Assembly (NCBI GenBank): GCA_044866775.1
Contig: JBIOUG010000080.1
Location: 1-64,000 of the forward strand
Source: DASUNQ01 sp044866775
Lineage (GTDB): Bacteria > Acidobacteriota > Thermoanaerobaculia > Multivoradales > UBA5704
Length of the DNA: 64,000 nt
Reading direction: 5' to 3'
The position numbers and the translations under genes were made by a program. The notes below the pieces were generated by a model. It did not search any database, was not told the origin of the DNA, and saw nothing but the letters and a program-made list of their open reading frames with translations. Shown in pieces: positions 52,110-60,935 of the stretch. The stretch's first letter is position 1; each line of letters begins with the position of its first letter.

Positions 52110-53134
52110 CGCAGCGGGAACTGGGACCGCGCCGAAAATCCTGAGCTGCTCCGCCGCTGCCTCCGCGGCGCGCGTGTCGGGGTTCAACTCGTCGCTGCGC
52201 AACAGCTCGCCGGCTGTGAAGAGACGCGTGCGGATCGCCTCGCGGCTGGCGGTGGAGATGGGAGCGATCGTGGTGTTGCCGCGCGCCATCGTGACGACGC
52301 GGATCTGATCGTCCCGCAGCTCCGGCGAGTCCAGAATGTCTGGACTGTGGGTGGTGATCAGAACCTGCCGCTCCCGAGCAGCGTCCAACAACACCTGCAC
52401 GACCACCTCGGCAGCTCCCGGATGGATCGTCGCCTCCGGCTCCTCGATGATGAGCACCGATGGGCCGTGTGGTTGATAGACCGCCAAAAGCAGACCGAGA
52501 AGTCGCAATGTGCCATCGGACATGTTCTGTGCATCAAAAGCCCAGGGATGTTCCAACCCGACGTCCTGCTTGAACTGCAGAGTCTCCTTCTGGCCGAGGG
52601 ACTTGTACTCAACCTGCCTCAGGCCCTCGACCACGGCCGCGAGGATGCTGCACACCCGATCGTACTGCCATGAGTTCTCGTCGGAGAGGCGTTTCAAGAC
52701 CGCCGCCGCATTGCTGCCCTCGCTCTCGAGGATCTCCCCCGGATCGGGGTCCTGAAGCTCGCGTAGGCTGCGAGGTACGATCGAATAGGAGCGCATCGCG
52801 GTCAGAAAGTCGTAGAGCGCTTGTCCTGGATGGCGGCGATCTCGAACGAGTAGTCGGCGATTCCGTTCTCGCCGAGATCGATCAGGAAGCGGATCCCGAT
52901 GTTGGTCGGATGTCCTCCCGACCGCCGGCGAACCGCGCTGATGCCGCCTCGGTTCTTGAAGGCCAGCTCGATGGACTGAGATAGGGCCTCCTGAACGAAC
53001 GCCAGGGCGTCGACGACGTTGCTCTTGCCGGCTCCGTTGGCGCCCACCAGTGCGACGAACGAGCCGAGGTCGATCACGGCTCCGCCGATACTCTTGTAGT
53101 TGCGTATCTGAAGCTGGCGGATATGCGGTGGCAT
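52101..53134 (-). pseudogene. Broken AAA/ABC-type ATPase (RecF/OLD-like)
   Basis: The N-terminal piece (52802-53134) has IRNYKSIGGAVIDLGSFVAL and Walker A GANGAGKSN. It runs into SFEIAAIQD and stops. The C-terminal piece, in another frame (52101 to about 52820), has LYDFLTAMRSYSIVPRSLRE, signature NMSDGTLRLLGLLLA, Walker B SVLIIEEPEATIHPG and ITTHSPDILDS. About 50-70 residues between the pieces appear deleted. Intact relatives pair with DUF4276 as two-gene cassettes resembling defence systems. No longer functional. Confidence 0.88.
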
Positions 53135-53198
53135 GGGTGCCGCGCCCCGGCGATCTCAGCCTAAGACTATCACCCGCCCCGTTCGCGCTCGCGGCGAG

Positions 53199-53316
53199 TG
53201 GCGCAGGGGCACTGCGGGGCTCTCCTCGAGCAGCGGCAGATCGTGCTCCTCCTCCTGCGCGAAATGCAGGCGGAGGCTGGAGTAGAGGCGTAGAGAACGC
53301 GGCGGAGGTCGCGCTG
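53199..53316 (-). pseudogene. Displaced copy of the hemerythrin-domain 3' end
   Basis: Closely similar to about 53783-53900, the end of the P-type ATPase gene, in the same orientation. Minus-strand translation reads LYSSLRLHFAQEEEHDLPLL then EESPAVPLRHSPRA. The intact gene reads LYGLHSILRLHFAQEEEHYL then PLLEEAPAVPVRRWRRA. Truncated and diverged. It lies between the ATPase/DUF4276 relics and the tandem repeat, about 0.45 kb from the intact end. Confidence 0.85.
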
Positions 53317-53447
53317 CGGCCAGACTGACAGAACGACCGCCGCCAGCCGGCTTCCACACCGAGCTAGAACACGACCGTCGCCGGCGGTCGTATCGAGTAC
53401 CGTGGGTCCAGCTGCCGCGGGAGCCGGCTCGGAGTCAGTGGATTCGC

Positions 53448-53632
53448 GCCTCGATGCACTGGATGTGGCGAGCGAACCCAGTGGGTTTCGGCCTCAATGT
53501 ACTGGCAGCGGGCCTCAAGGTACTGGGTTCGCGCCTCGGTGTACTGGATCCGGTGTGCGAACCCGGTGGGTTGCGGCCTCGATGCACTGGCAGCGCGCCT
53601 CAACCTACTGGGTTCCCGCCTCGACGTACTGA
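53448..53632. repeat. Higher-order tandem repeat (85-bp period, 15-bp core)
   Basis: Seven copies of a 15-base core (GCCTCGATGCACTGG and variants) start at 53448, 53491, 53512, 53533, 53576, 53597 and 53618. Spacing runs 43, 21, 21, 43, 21, 21, so three cores form an 85-bp superunit repeated twice plus one core. The 21-base unit equals seven codons (minus-strand TQYLEAR-like), but there is no start, ribosome site or homologous gene, so it is treated as a minisatellite. Confidence 0.85.
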
Positions 53633-53767
53633 ATTCGCCGGCCCACGCGGCCCATCCGGTGGTCGATTGGCCGCCAACGCCCGTGCATCCGGCGCCAGCG
53701 ATCTTCGCTTGGACGTCGTTGGCGGCCTCTCGGGCGGCGGCGCCGGCTGATCTCGCCCCCGCCGCCG

Positions 53768-56089
53768 TCAGGCCCGCCGCCAGCGGCGCACGGGCACGGC
53801 CGGGGCCTCCTCGAGCAGCGGCAGGTAGTGCTCCTCCTCCTGCGCGAAGTGGAGGCGGAGGATCGAGTGGAGGCCGTAGAGGACGCGGCGGAGGTCGCGG
53901 CGGTCCTCGGGGGCGAGCGGTGCCGAGGCCGAGCCGGCGAGCGAGTCGAGGAGACGGCCGTAGAGCTGCACGAGATGGGCGATCTCCAAGTGGGCGCGGG
54001 TCATCGGGGCGGTCGGGTCCTGGCCGCCGATGGCGCGGGCGATGAGCGGATAGAGCGTGCGGTCCTCGTCGCGCTCGTGCGGCAACAGGCGGTCCTCGAG
54101 GAAGCGGCGCAGGTCGGCGAGCTCGCGGCGGGCCTCGATCGGCTCCATCACGTCCAGCCGGTCGGCCACCGCCCGCAGACGGTCGAGCTCGGGGAGCAGG
54201 AGCTGGTGCTCGCGCCGGACCTGCTGGCGGACCGGCTCCTCCTCGGCCGGGCGGCGCCGCCGGCGGCCGCCGCCCAGGGCGCGCAAGGCGTTGGCGATGA
54301 CGGCGAGGTCGATGCCCTCCTGCACCAGCGCGCCGGCGATCGGCGGCAGCAGGCCGGCGGCGGCGAGCAGCATGCCGCCGAGCGAGAGCCCCATGCCGGC
54401 GAGGACGCTCTGGAGAGCGATCGCGCGCGCCCGCCGCGCCACGGCGAGGGCCTCGGCGAGCGGGTCGAGCCGGTCGGCGGTCAAGACGACGTCCGCCGCC
54501 TCCGACGACGCCGTCGCGCCGCGCGCTCCCATCGCCACGCCGACGTCCGCCGCCGCCAACGCCGGGGCGTCGTTGATCCCGTCGCCGACCATGAGCGTCG
54601 TGCCGTGCGCCTTCTCGGCCTGCACCACCGCCACCTTCTCCTCGGGCGAGCGCTCGGCGAGCACCTCGTCGGCGCCGATGCCGATCCCCACCACCTCCGC
54701 CACCTCGGGGTGATCGCCGGTGACCAGCACCACGCGCTCGATGCCGCTCCGGCGCAGGGCGCGGATGGTGCCGGGGCTGTCGGGACGGACGGGGTCGTGG
54801 AGGAGGATCGCGCCGGCGGGCTGGCCGTCGACGGCCACGAAGACGGTCGAGGTGCCGTCGAAGGCGGTGCGCCGGCGCAGCCGCCGCACGGCTTCGGGTG
54901 ACGGCGCCGCGGCGCCGGCCACCCACTCGTACCGGCCGAGGGCCACGCGCCGTCCGTCCACGACGCCGCGCACGCCCTGGCCGTGGCTCTCGACGACGTC
55001 GCTCGGCAGGGCCAGCGTGAGGCCGCGCTCGCGCGCCCCGCGCACCAGCGACGAGGCGAGGACGTGCGGCGAGACCTGGTCGAGCGAGGCCGCCAGGCGC
55101 AGCACCTCGTCCGCCGCGAGGTCGCCGAGCGTCGCCACCTCCGAGATGACGGGGACGCCGGTGGTGATGGTGCCGGTCTTGTCGAGCAGCAGGACGCGGG
55201 CGGCGGCGAGCGCCTCGAGCGCCCGCCCGCCCTTGACGATGACGCCCCGGCGGGCGGCGCGCGAGACGCCGCCGATCAGGGCGATCGGCGCCGCCAGGAT
55301 GAGCGGGCAGGGGGTGGCGACGACGAGCACGGCGAGGGCGCGCACCGGGTCGCCGGAGAGCAGCCAAGCGCCGCCGGCGACGGCCAGGGTCACCGGCAGG
55401 AAGACCATCGCGTAGCGGTCGGCCAGGCGCACGAACGGCGCCTTCGCGACCTCCACCTCCTGCACCAGCCGGACGATCCCGGCGTAGGTGCTCGCGACGG
55501 CTGTGGTCGCGGCGCGCAGGTCGAAGGGGCCGCCGGCGTTGACGACCCCGCTGCGCACCCGGTCGCCGTCCGGGCGCTCGACCGGCATCGACTCGCCGGT
55601 CAGCGCCGACTCGTCGAGCACCGCCGTCCCGCCCGCCACCAGGCCGTCCACCGGCACGATCTCGCCCGGCTTGACGAGCAGCAGGTCGCCCGGACGCACG
55701 TCGTCGATCGGCGGCGCGGTGAGGCCGCCGGCCTCGTAGCGGTGCACGACGCGCGGGGCGCGCTGGACGAGGGCGGAGAGCTCGCGGCGGGCGCGCGCTC
55801 CCGCCATGCCCTCCAGCGCCTCGCCGCCGGAGAGCATGAGGGCGATGATGGCGCCGGCCAGGTACTCGCCGAGGAGGAGCGAGCCGCCCATGGCGAGGAG
55901 GGCGATCAGGTCGACCCCCAGCTCGCCGCGGCGCAGGCTGCCGGCGATCGCCAGGCCGAGCGGCAGAAGGACCGCCGCCGTGGCGAGCCCCCAGACGACG
56001 TCGGCCAGCCGCTCGGCGCCGGCGAGGTGCGCGACGGCGCCGGCGACGATGCCGGTGAAGACGAGCAGGGGGAGGCGGCGGCTGTGCAT
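53768..56089 (-). CDS. P1B-type metal ATPase with C-terminal hemerythrin-like domain
   Basis: Heavy-metal-transporting P-type ATPase, 773 residues. No N-terminal metal-binding domain. Motifs: TGES at 164-167, TPCPL at 259-263 (a single Cys instead of CPC), phosphorylation D303 in LLDKTGTIT, and MVGDGINDAPAL. The usual HP locus reads SPHVLA. After the last membrane helix, residues about 625-765 form a hemerythrin-like four-helix domain with HERDEDRTLYPLI and LRLHFAQEEEHYLPLLEE, the expected di-iron ligands. This matches the P1B-5 group (Nia-like, nickel/iron, TPC with hemerythrin tail). An iron- or oxygen-responsive exporter is inferred. A displaced copy of its 3' end lies downstream. Confidence 0.92.
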   Translation of the reverse strand: MHSRRLPLLVFTGIVAGAVAHLAGAERLADVVWGLATAAVLLPLGLAIAGSLRRGELGVDLIALLAMGGSLLLGEYLAGAIIALMLSGGEALEGMAGARARRELSALVQRAPRVVHRYEAGGLTAPPIDDVRPGDLLLVKPGEIVPVDGLVAGGTAVLDESALTGESMPVERPDGDRVRSGVVNAGGPFDLRAATTAVASTYAGIVRLVQEVEVAKAPFVRLADRYAMVFLPVTLAVAGGAWLLSGDPVRALAVLVVATPCPLILAAPIALIGGVSRAARRGVIVKGGRALEALAAARVLLLDKTGTITTGVPVISEVATLGDLAADEVLRLAASLDQVSPHVLASSLVRGARERGLTLALPSDVVESHGQGVRGVVDGRRVALGRYEWVAGAAAPSPEAVRRLRRRTAFDGTSTVFVAVDGQPAGAILLHDPVRPDSPGTIRALRRSGIERVVLVTGDHPEVAEVVGIGIGADEVLAERSPEEKVAVVQAEKAHGTTLMVGDGINDAPALAAADVGVAMGARGATASSEAADVVLTADRLDPLAEALAVARRARAIALQSVLAGMGLSLGGMLLAAAGLLPPIAGALVQEGIDLAVIANALRALGGGRRRRRPAEEEPVRQQVRREHQLLLPELDRLRAVADRLDVMEPIEARRELADLRRFLEDRLLPHERDEDRTLYPLIARAIGGQDPTAPMTRAHLEIAHLVQLYGRLLDSLAGSASAPLAPEDRRDLRRVLYGLHSILRLHFAQEEEHYLPLLEEAPAVPVRRWRRA

Positions 56090-56131
56090 TGCGGCGGACC
56101 GATCGTACTACCCAACCATGGTCATCCTGGG

Positions 56132-56160
56132 TGTAGCGCCCGGCCCCCGTGCCGGGCGTT
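56132..56160 (+). repeat. 29-bp hairpin repeat, copy 3
   Basis: Identical over 29 bases to 7803-7831, about 48 kb away. Here it sits between two divergent genes (ATPase start at 56089, peptidase start at 56286), so it follows no open reading frame and its TAG is not a stop. This placement suggests a mobile or dispersed palindrome rather than a simple terminator. Nothing else is recognised in the 196-base gap. Confidence 0.85.
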
Positions 56161-56285
56161 TTGGAAGGATGGTCCGGATTCCTTCATAGACCGTGAGTGA
56201 GCTGCGTGGAAGAAGAGGATCCGGGTAATAAGGCAGGGCTGCGCACGCGGGCGCGGTAGGATGCGAAGTTGCAGGAGATGCAGTC

Positions 56286-58790
56286 ATGCCCAGCCCCGTT
56301 GTCCGCCGCGCCGCCGTCCTGATCGCCTGCCTCGCGATCCTGACGTCGGGAACGGCCGCAGCCGCCGCTGGAGCGGCCGTCGACGCCACCTATGCCGCCC
56401 TCCGCGCGGCGCGCCCCGACGGGCGCAAGGTGACGGTCGCGGGGCTGACGCTCGAGCGCGACGTCTTCCGCTTCCGCTTCGACAGCGGCACCTTCCACTT
56501 CCTCGCGCCGGTGGCCGGGCGGACGGTCGGCGCCGTGTTCCTGGGGGAGGGGAGCTGGCGCCTGGCGCCGGCGTCGGAGTCCGAGCGCCACCACCTCGCG
56601 TTGGTGACCGGCGAGAAGGACCTCGAGGTGCTCGAGGACCGCTTCGGCGAGCTGGTGCTGCTCTTCGGGGACGACACGGCGGCAGAGATCGAGCGCCACG
56701 CCGCCGCAACCACCGGCCCCCCCGAGCCGCGGGCGGTCGCGGCCTACGAGGACCAACTCAAGCGGCAGCGCAAGGAGTTCCACACCAACTTCCATCTCCG
56801 CGTGCTGCACGACCTGCTGGACGCGCCGGGAGCTGGCGGCGGCGCCTTCCTCGCCTTTCCCCGCGGGCGCAAGCTGCCACAGGCCCTCGTCGCCGTCGAC
56901 CCGCACGGCGCCGAGGCGCTGCGGCTGGGCCCGCTCCTGGGCGGCGAGGACTCGGTGCTCTTCGTCGCCGACGAGCACAACGGCGGCCTCTGGTACCTCT
57001 CCGAGCCGGCGGCGGTCGTCAAGGCCGGGCGGCCGGCGCCGCAGCAGACGGCCGCCGACGCGCTCGACTACCGGGTCGAGACCACGGTCGGCCGCGACGC
57101 CGATATCAGCGGCACGACCACCGTCCGCCTCGCCGTCCTGACGCCCGGAATCCGCGTCCTCCCGGTCCACCTCCTGGCCGACCTGCGGATCGAGCAGGCC
57201 GCCTTCGCCGTGCCGGCGGCGACCGCTGGCGGCGAGCCCGCCTGGACCGACGTCGCCTGGGTGCAGGAGGACGAGGACGACGACGCCGACGCGGCGGTCG
57301 TCTTCCCCGCGCCGCTCGCCAGGGGCGAGGAGGTGCTGCTGCGCCTCACCTACTCGGGGCGCGAGGTGCTCGACGACGTCGGCGACGGCACCTTCGTCGT
57401 CGGCGCGCGCGAGAGCTGGTACGCCAACCTCGGGGTCTTCACCGATCCCGCCACCTTCACCCTCGTCTATCGCGTCCCGGCCGGCAGGGACGTGGTCTCG
57501 GTCGGCACCCGCCGCGAGCTACGCGAGGAAGCGGGGCAGAGCGTCTCGGTGTGGACCACCGAGCAGCCGGTACAGGTGGCGGGGTTCAACTACGGCAAGT
57601 TCAAGCGCCTGGCCAAGCGCGACGAGGAGACCGCGGTCGAGGTCGAGGTCTACACCAGCCGTCGCACCCAGGCCATCACGCTCGAGTGGAGCGCCATGGA
57701 CGAGGTGGCCGACGTCGCGGGCGCCGAGGGACTGTCGTCGGCCGCCGGCCAGGGGCTGGGGCAGATCATCCCCGAGCGGCTGGCCGACGGGATCCTGGTC
57801 GACGGCCTCAACTCCTCGCGCGTCTTCACCACCTACTTCGGGCCGCTGCCGCAGCGCCAGGTGGCGATCACCCAGCAGGCGCAGTGGAACTTCGGCCAGT
57901 CCTGGCCGTCGCTCATCTTCATGCCCTATCTCTCGTTCCTCGACGGCACGCAGCGCCAGCGGCTGGGGCTGACGCAGGCCGGGGCGTTCGTCGAGGAGGT
58001 GGGCTACCACGAGTTCGCCCACCAGTGGTGGGGGCACTTGGTGGGCTTTCGCTCGATCCGCGATCAGTGGCTGTCGGAAGGGTTCGCCGAGTTCTCCTCG
58101 GCGCTCGCGCTACAGCACGCCCAGGGGTGGGGAAAGTACGGCGAGTTCTGGGAGCGGACGCGGCAGTTCCTGCTCGAAAAGACGCGGGGCAACGCCATCC
58201 CCAACTACGAGGCGGGCCCGATCACCCAAGGGCTGCGTCTGTCGACCCAGCGCAGCCCCTTCGCCTACCCGGCGATCGTCTACGGCAAGGGGGCGTTCGT
58301 CCTCCACATGCTGCGCATGCTGATGTGGGACGGCGGCTCGCCGGCGCCCGACGCGCGCTTCATCGCCATGATGCAGGACTTCGCCAGGAGCTTCGCCGGC
58401 CGCCAGGCCACGACCGCCGACTTCCAGGCGGTCGTCGAGCGCCACATGGTCCCGGCCATGAACGCCACCGGCGACGGCACCATGAACTGGTTCTTCCAGC
58501 AGTGGGTCTACGGCACCGAGATCCCGCGCTACACCCAGGACTTGAAGCTCGAGAAGATCGGCGACGACCGCTGGCGCGTCGCGGGCACGGTGACGCAGGC
58601 AGGGGTCTCCGAGGGCTTCCGCTCCCTCGTCCCGCTCTACTTCGACTTCGGCAAGGGCGACCTGGCACGCTTCGGCATGGTGGCCATGGTCGGGAGCGGC
58701 AGCAAGGCCGTCGACGCGACGCTCACCGTCCCGCGCAGGCCCCGCCGCGTCGTCTTGAACGCCCGTCACGAAGTGCTGGCGCGGGACTGA
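56286..58790 (+). CDS. Secreted M1-family aminopeptidase
   Basis: Zinc aminopeptidase of the gluzincin M1 family, 834 residues. A signal peptide (RRAAVLIACLAILTSGTAAA) predicts export. The N-terminal 260 residues are a poorly characterised beta-rich region. The M1-like core follows, with zinc motif HEFAHQWWGH near residue 576 and downstream Glu in LSEGFAEFSS. YGKGAFVLHMLRML is the conserved helix after the site. The GAMEN exopeptidase motif is not obvious, so specificity may differ from classical PepN. C-terminal beta domain ends ARHEVLARD. Confidence 0.88.
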   Translation: MPSPVVRRAAVLIACLAILTSGTAAAAAGAAVDATYAALRAARPDGRKVTVAGLTLERDVFRFRFDSGTFHFLAPVAGRTVGAVFLGEGSWRLAPASESERHHLALVTGEKDLEVLEDRFGELVLLFGDDTAAEIERHAAATTGPPEPRAVAAYEDQLKRQRKEFHTNFHLRVLHDLLDAPGAGGGAFLAFPRGRKLPQALVAVDPHGAEALRLGPLLGGEDSVLFVADEHNGGLWYLSEPAAVVKAGRPAPQQTAADALDYRVETTVGRDADISGTTTVRLAVLTPGIRVLPVHLLADLRIEQAAFAVPAATAGGEPAWTDVAWVQEDEDDDADAAVVFPAPLARGEEVLLRLTYSGREVLDDVGDGTFVVGARESWYANLGVFTDPATFTLVYRVPAGRDVVSVGTRRELREEAGQSVSVWTTEQPVQVAGFNYGKFKRLAKRDEETAVEVEVYTSRRTQAITLEWSAMDEVADVAGAEGLSSAAGQGLGQIIPERLADGILVDGLNSSRVFTTYFGPLPQRQVAITQQAQWNFGQSWPSLIFMPYLSFLDGTQRQRLGLTQAGAFVEEVGYHEFAHQWWGHLVGFRSIRDQWLSEGFAEFSSALALQHAQGWGKYGEFWERTRQFLLEKTRGNAIPNYEAGPITQGLRLSTQRSPFAYPAIVYGKGAFVLHMLRMLMWDGGSPAPDARFIAMMQDFARSFAGRQATTADFQAVVERHMVPAMNATGDGTMNWFFQQWVYGTEIPRYTQDLKLEKIGDDRWRVAGTVTQAGVSEGFRSLVPLYFDFGKGDLARFGMVAMVGSGSKAVDATLTVPRRPRRVVLNARHEVLARD

Positions 58791-58818
58791 CGCGGGCGCC
58801 CTGCGCCTTCGCGAACCC

Positions 58819-58827
58819 TGCTATACT
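58819..58827 (+). promoter_or_regulatory. Possible extended -10 promoter
   Basis: TGC-TATACT is an extended -10 element about 230 bases before the propeller-like gene and 29 bases after the M1 peptidase stop. No good -35 box is seen at 17-18 bases. The following 230 bases would be a long leader; it contains a short GC palindrome at 58888-58907 (CCTCCCGTGATGGGAGG) but no gene. Confidence 0.4.
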
Positions 58828-59059
58828 GCTCTCCGAAGTATCTGAAGTTGCTTCCCTTGCGGTCTGCCGTGCCCCCCGCCTCCCGTGATGGGAGGACCCC
58901 TCGACGGCCATGGCGGACTCGGTCCAGCTTCCCTCTCCTCCCCGCGGCGGCGCGCACGTGGCGCCGCGCAGTCGATCCCCACCGGCTGCCAGCAACCCGG
59001 CCTCTCACCGCCAACGTCGTGGTGTTCCGCGGGACGATCGACCGACAAGGAGAAGACCG

Positions 59060-60805
59060 ATGAGACGAATGGTCGTGCTGCTGTGTGTCGCTGCACTGCC
59101 TGCCATGGGCGGCGTCACGGGCCTGTTTGCCGCCTCCCCGCCGATCCAGTGGCCCCAGTGGGGCCAGGACCCACAGCACGCCGGAATGGTCCAGAACCCC
59201 GGCGCGCCGCTGACCGGCATCCTCGAGGACATCGTCTACGACCCGTTCGTGGACGAGGAGATCGACGCCGGCGGCGGCGCTCTCCTGGTGCACTACCAGG
59301 TGCCGATGCTCGACGGCAACGACGTCTACATGGTGTTCAAGGGCGGCAACTTCACCACGCTCGCCAACTGGGAGACGCAGGACTGGATGGAGAAGAAGCT
59401 GACCTGGCAGGGCTCGAACCTGGTGGAGGCGTGGTCTTTCACCTCGAGCTGGAAGCCGGTGCCGTTCGCGAGCCCGGTCACCTTCAACGGGCCGACCTGG
59501 GAGCCGGTGTTCCACCCCGTGCTGGTGGGGGACTTCATCTACATCCCCTGCGCCGGCGGCACGGTGATGAAGGTCAGGAAGTCGGACGGCGCGGTGGTGG
59601 CGGACATCAATCCCTTCGGCGCCAGCGAAGACCCCGACATCTTCGTCGCCGGCCCGCTCTCCGCCGACAAGAAGGGCAACGTCTATTACAACGCGATCAA
59701 GCTCACGCACGGGCAGCCGTGGGTCAACGACGTGGTGGACTCCTGGCTGGTCAAGATCACGCCGCAGAACCAGGCGTCGAAGGTCTCCTTCTCGGTGCTG
59801 ACGCCGGACGCGCCGCAGGCGACCGACCCCTGCAAGGTCGAGTTCAGCAGCAGCCTGTTGCCGTGGCCGCCGTCGCCGGACGCCGTCCCGCCGACCACCC
59901 CGTGCGGATCGCAGCGCCCCGGCATCAACGTCGCGCCGGCGATCGCTCCGGACGGCACGATCTATACCGTCAGCCGCGGCCACTTCGTCAGCCGCTACAA
60001 CTTCCTGATCGCGGTCAATCCGAACCTGACGCGCAAGTGGAACGCGTCGCTGCGGGGTCATTTGAACGACGGCTGCGGCGTGCTGCTGCCGATCGGCGGC
60101 CCCGGCGGCTGCCGGGTGGGAGCGCCTTTCGGCGTCGATCCGGGCACCAACGAGCCGGGACCCGGCCGCGTGCTCGACGAGGGCTCGTCCTCGCCGACCA
60201 TCGCCCCGGACGGCAGCATCATCTACGGCGCCTACACCCGCTACAACTGGGCGCAGGGCCATCTCATGCGCTTCAGCTCGAGCGGGCAGTTCCTGGCCGC
60301 CTACGAGTTCGGGTGGGACATCACGCCGGGCATCTACCGCCACGGCGGCACCTACTCGATCGTGCTCAAGGACAACCACTATGGCGAGGTCGGGTCGTAC
60401 TGCAACGACGAGGCCGTTTGCCCGTCCGACCGCACCGCGACGCACCCGGGCTACCCCGAGGAGTACTTCATCACCCAGCTCGGGCCGGCGATGAACGTCG
60501 AGTGGAAGTGGAAGAACACGAACACCCTGGCCTGCAGCCGTGACGCGAGCGGCAACGTCACCTGCGTCGACGATCATCCGAACTCCTTCGAGTGGTGCGT
60601 CAACGGGATGGCGATTGACCGCGACGGCGTCGTCTTCGCCAACAGCGAGGACGGCAACATGTACGCCATCGCCCAGGGAGGAGTGCTGCGCGACAGCCTC
60701 TTCCAGCAGCTCGCCCTCGGCGCCGCCTACACGCCGGCGTCGATCGGCGGCGACGGCAGGATCTACTCGCAGAACGCCGGCCACCTCTTCGTGCTCGGCA
60801 ACTGA
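59060..60805 (+). CDS. Secreted PQQ-like beta-propeller protein
   Basis: Exported protein of about 581 residues, with no enzymatic motif recognised. The ATG at 59060 follows AAGGAG by 7 bases and begins a signal peptide (RRMVVLLCVAALPAMGGVTG). WPQWGQDPQHAGMV resembles the opening of PQQ-like propellers. Repeated blade-like segments include FVAGPLSADKKGNVYYNA, PAIAPDGTIYTVSRG, SPTIAPDGSIIYGAY and MAIDRDGVVFANSEDGNMYA. About ten Cys residues suggest disulfides. A binding or structural role is more likely than PQQ catalysis; ligands are unknown. Confidence 0.78.
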   Translation: MRRMVVLLCVAALPAMGGVTGLFAASPPIQWPQWGQDPQHAGMVQNPGAPLTGILEDIVYDPFVDEEIDAGGGALLVHYQVPMLDGNDVYMVFKGGNFTTLANWETQDWMEKKLTWQGSNLVEAWSFTSSWKPVPFASPVTFNGPTWEPVFHPVLVGDFIYIPCAGGTVMKVRKSDGAVVADINPFGASEDPDIFVAGPLSADKKGNVYYNAIKLTHGQPWVNDVVDSWLVKITPQNQASKVSFSVLTPDAPQATDPCKVEFSSSLLPWPPSPDAVPPTTPCGSQRPGINVAPAIAPDGTIYTVSRGHFVSRYNFLIAVNPNLTRKWNASLRGHLNDGCGVLLPIGGPGGCRVGAPFGVDPGTNEPGPGRVLDEGSSSPTIAPDGSIIYGAYTRYNWAQGHLMRFSSSGQFLAAYEFGWDITPGIYRHGGTYSIVLKDNHYGEVGSYCNDEAVCPSDRTATHPGYPEEYFITQLGPAMNVEWKWKNTNTLACSRDASGNVTCVDDHPNSFEWCVNGMAIDRDGVVFANSEDGNMYAIAQGGVLRDSLFQQLALGAAYTPASIGGDGRIYSQNAGHLFVLGN

Positions 60806-60820
60806 GCGGGGAGCGCAGCC

Positions 60821-60861
60821 GGCGGGCGCGCCCGGGCAGGATCGTCCGGGCGCGCCCCGCC
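60821..60861 (+). terminator. Terminator hairpin after the propeller gene
   Basis: GGCGGGCGCGCCCGG (60821-60835) pairs with CCGGGCGCGCCCCGCC (60846-60861) with one bulge and a 10-base loop, 15 bases after the stop. No U-tract. It separates this gene from the DJ-1 family gene. Confidence 0.6.
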
Positions 60862-60935
60862 GGGTCGCATTGGGCGGGCGCATGGCCGAGGGTGTACCCT
60901 CCGCCTCCTGTCGGCTGACCCTGGAGGAGACGAGG

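Noticed and set aside
53448..53632. Possible CRISPR array
   Set aside because: Cores are 15 bases, spacing alternates between 43 and 21 bases, the intervals are themselves repeated, and no cas genes are present.
53364..55367. 667-codon minus-strand frame inside the P-type ATPase locus
   Set aside because: Out of frame with the intact ATPase; almost entirely Arg, Pro and Ala.
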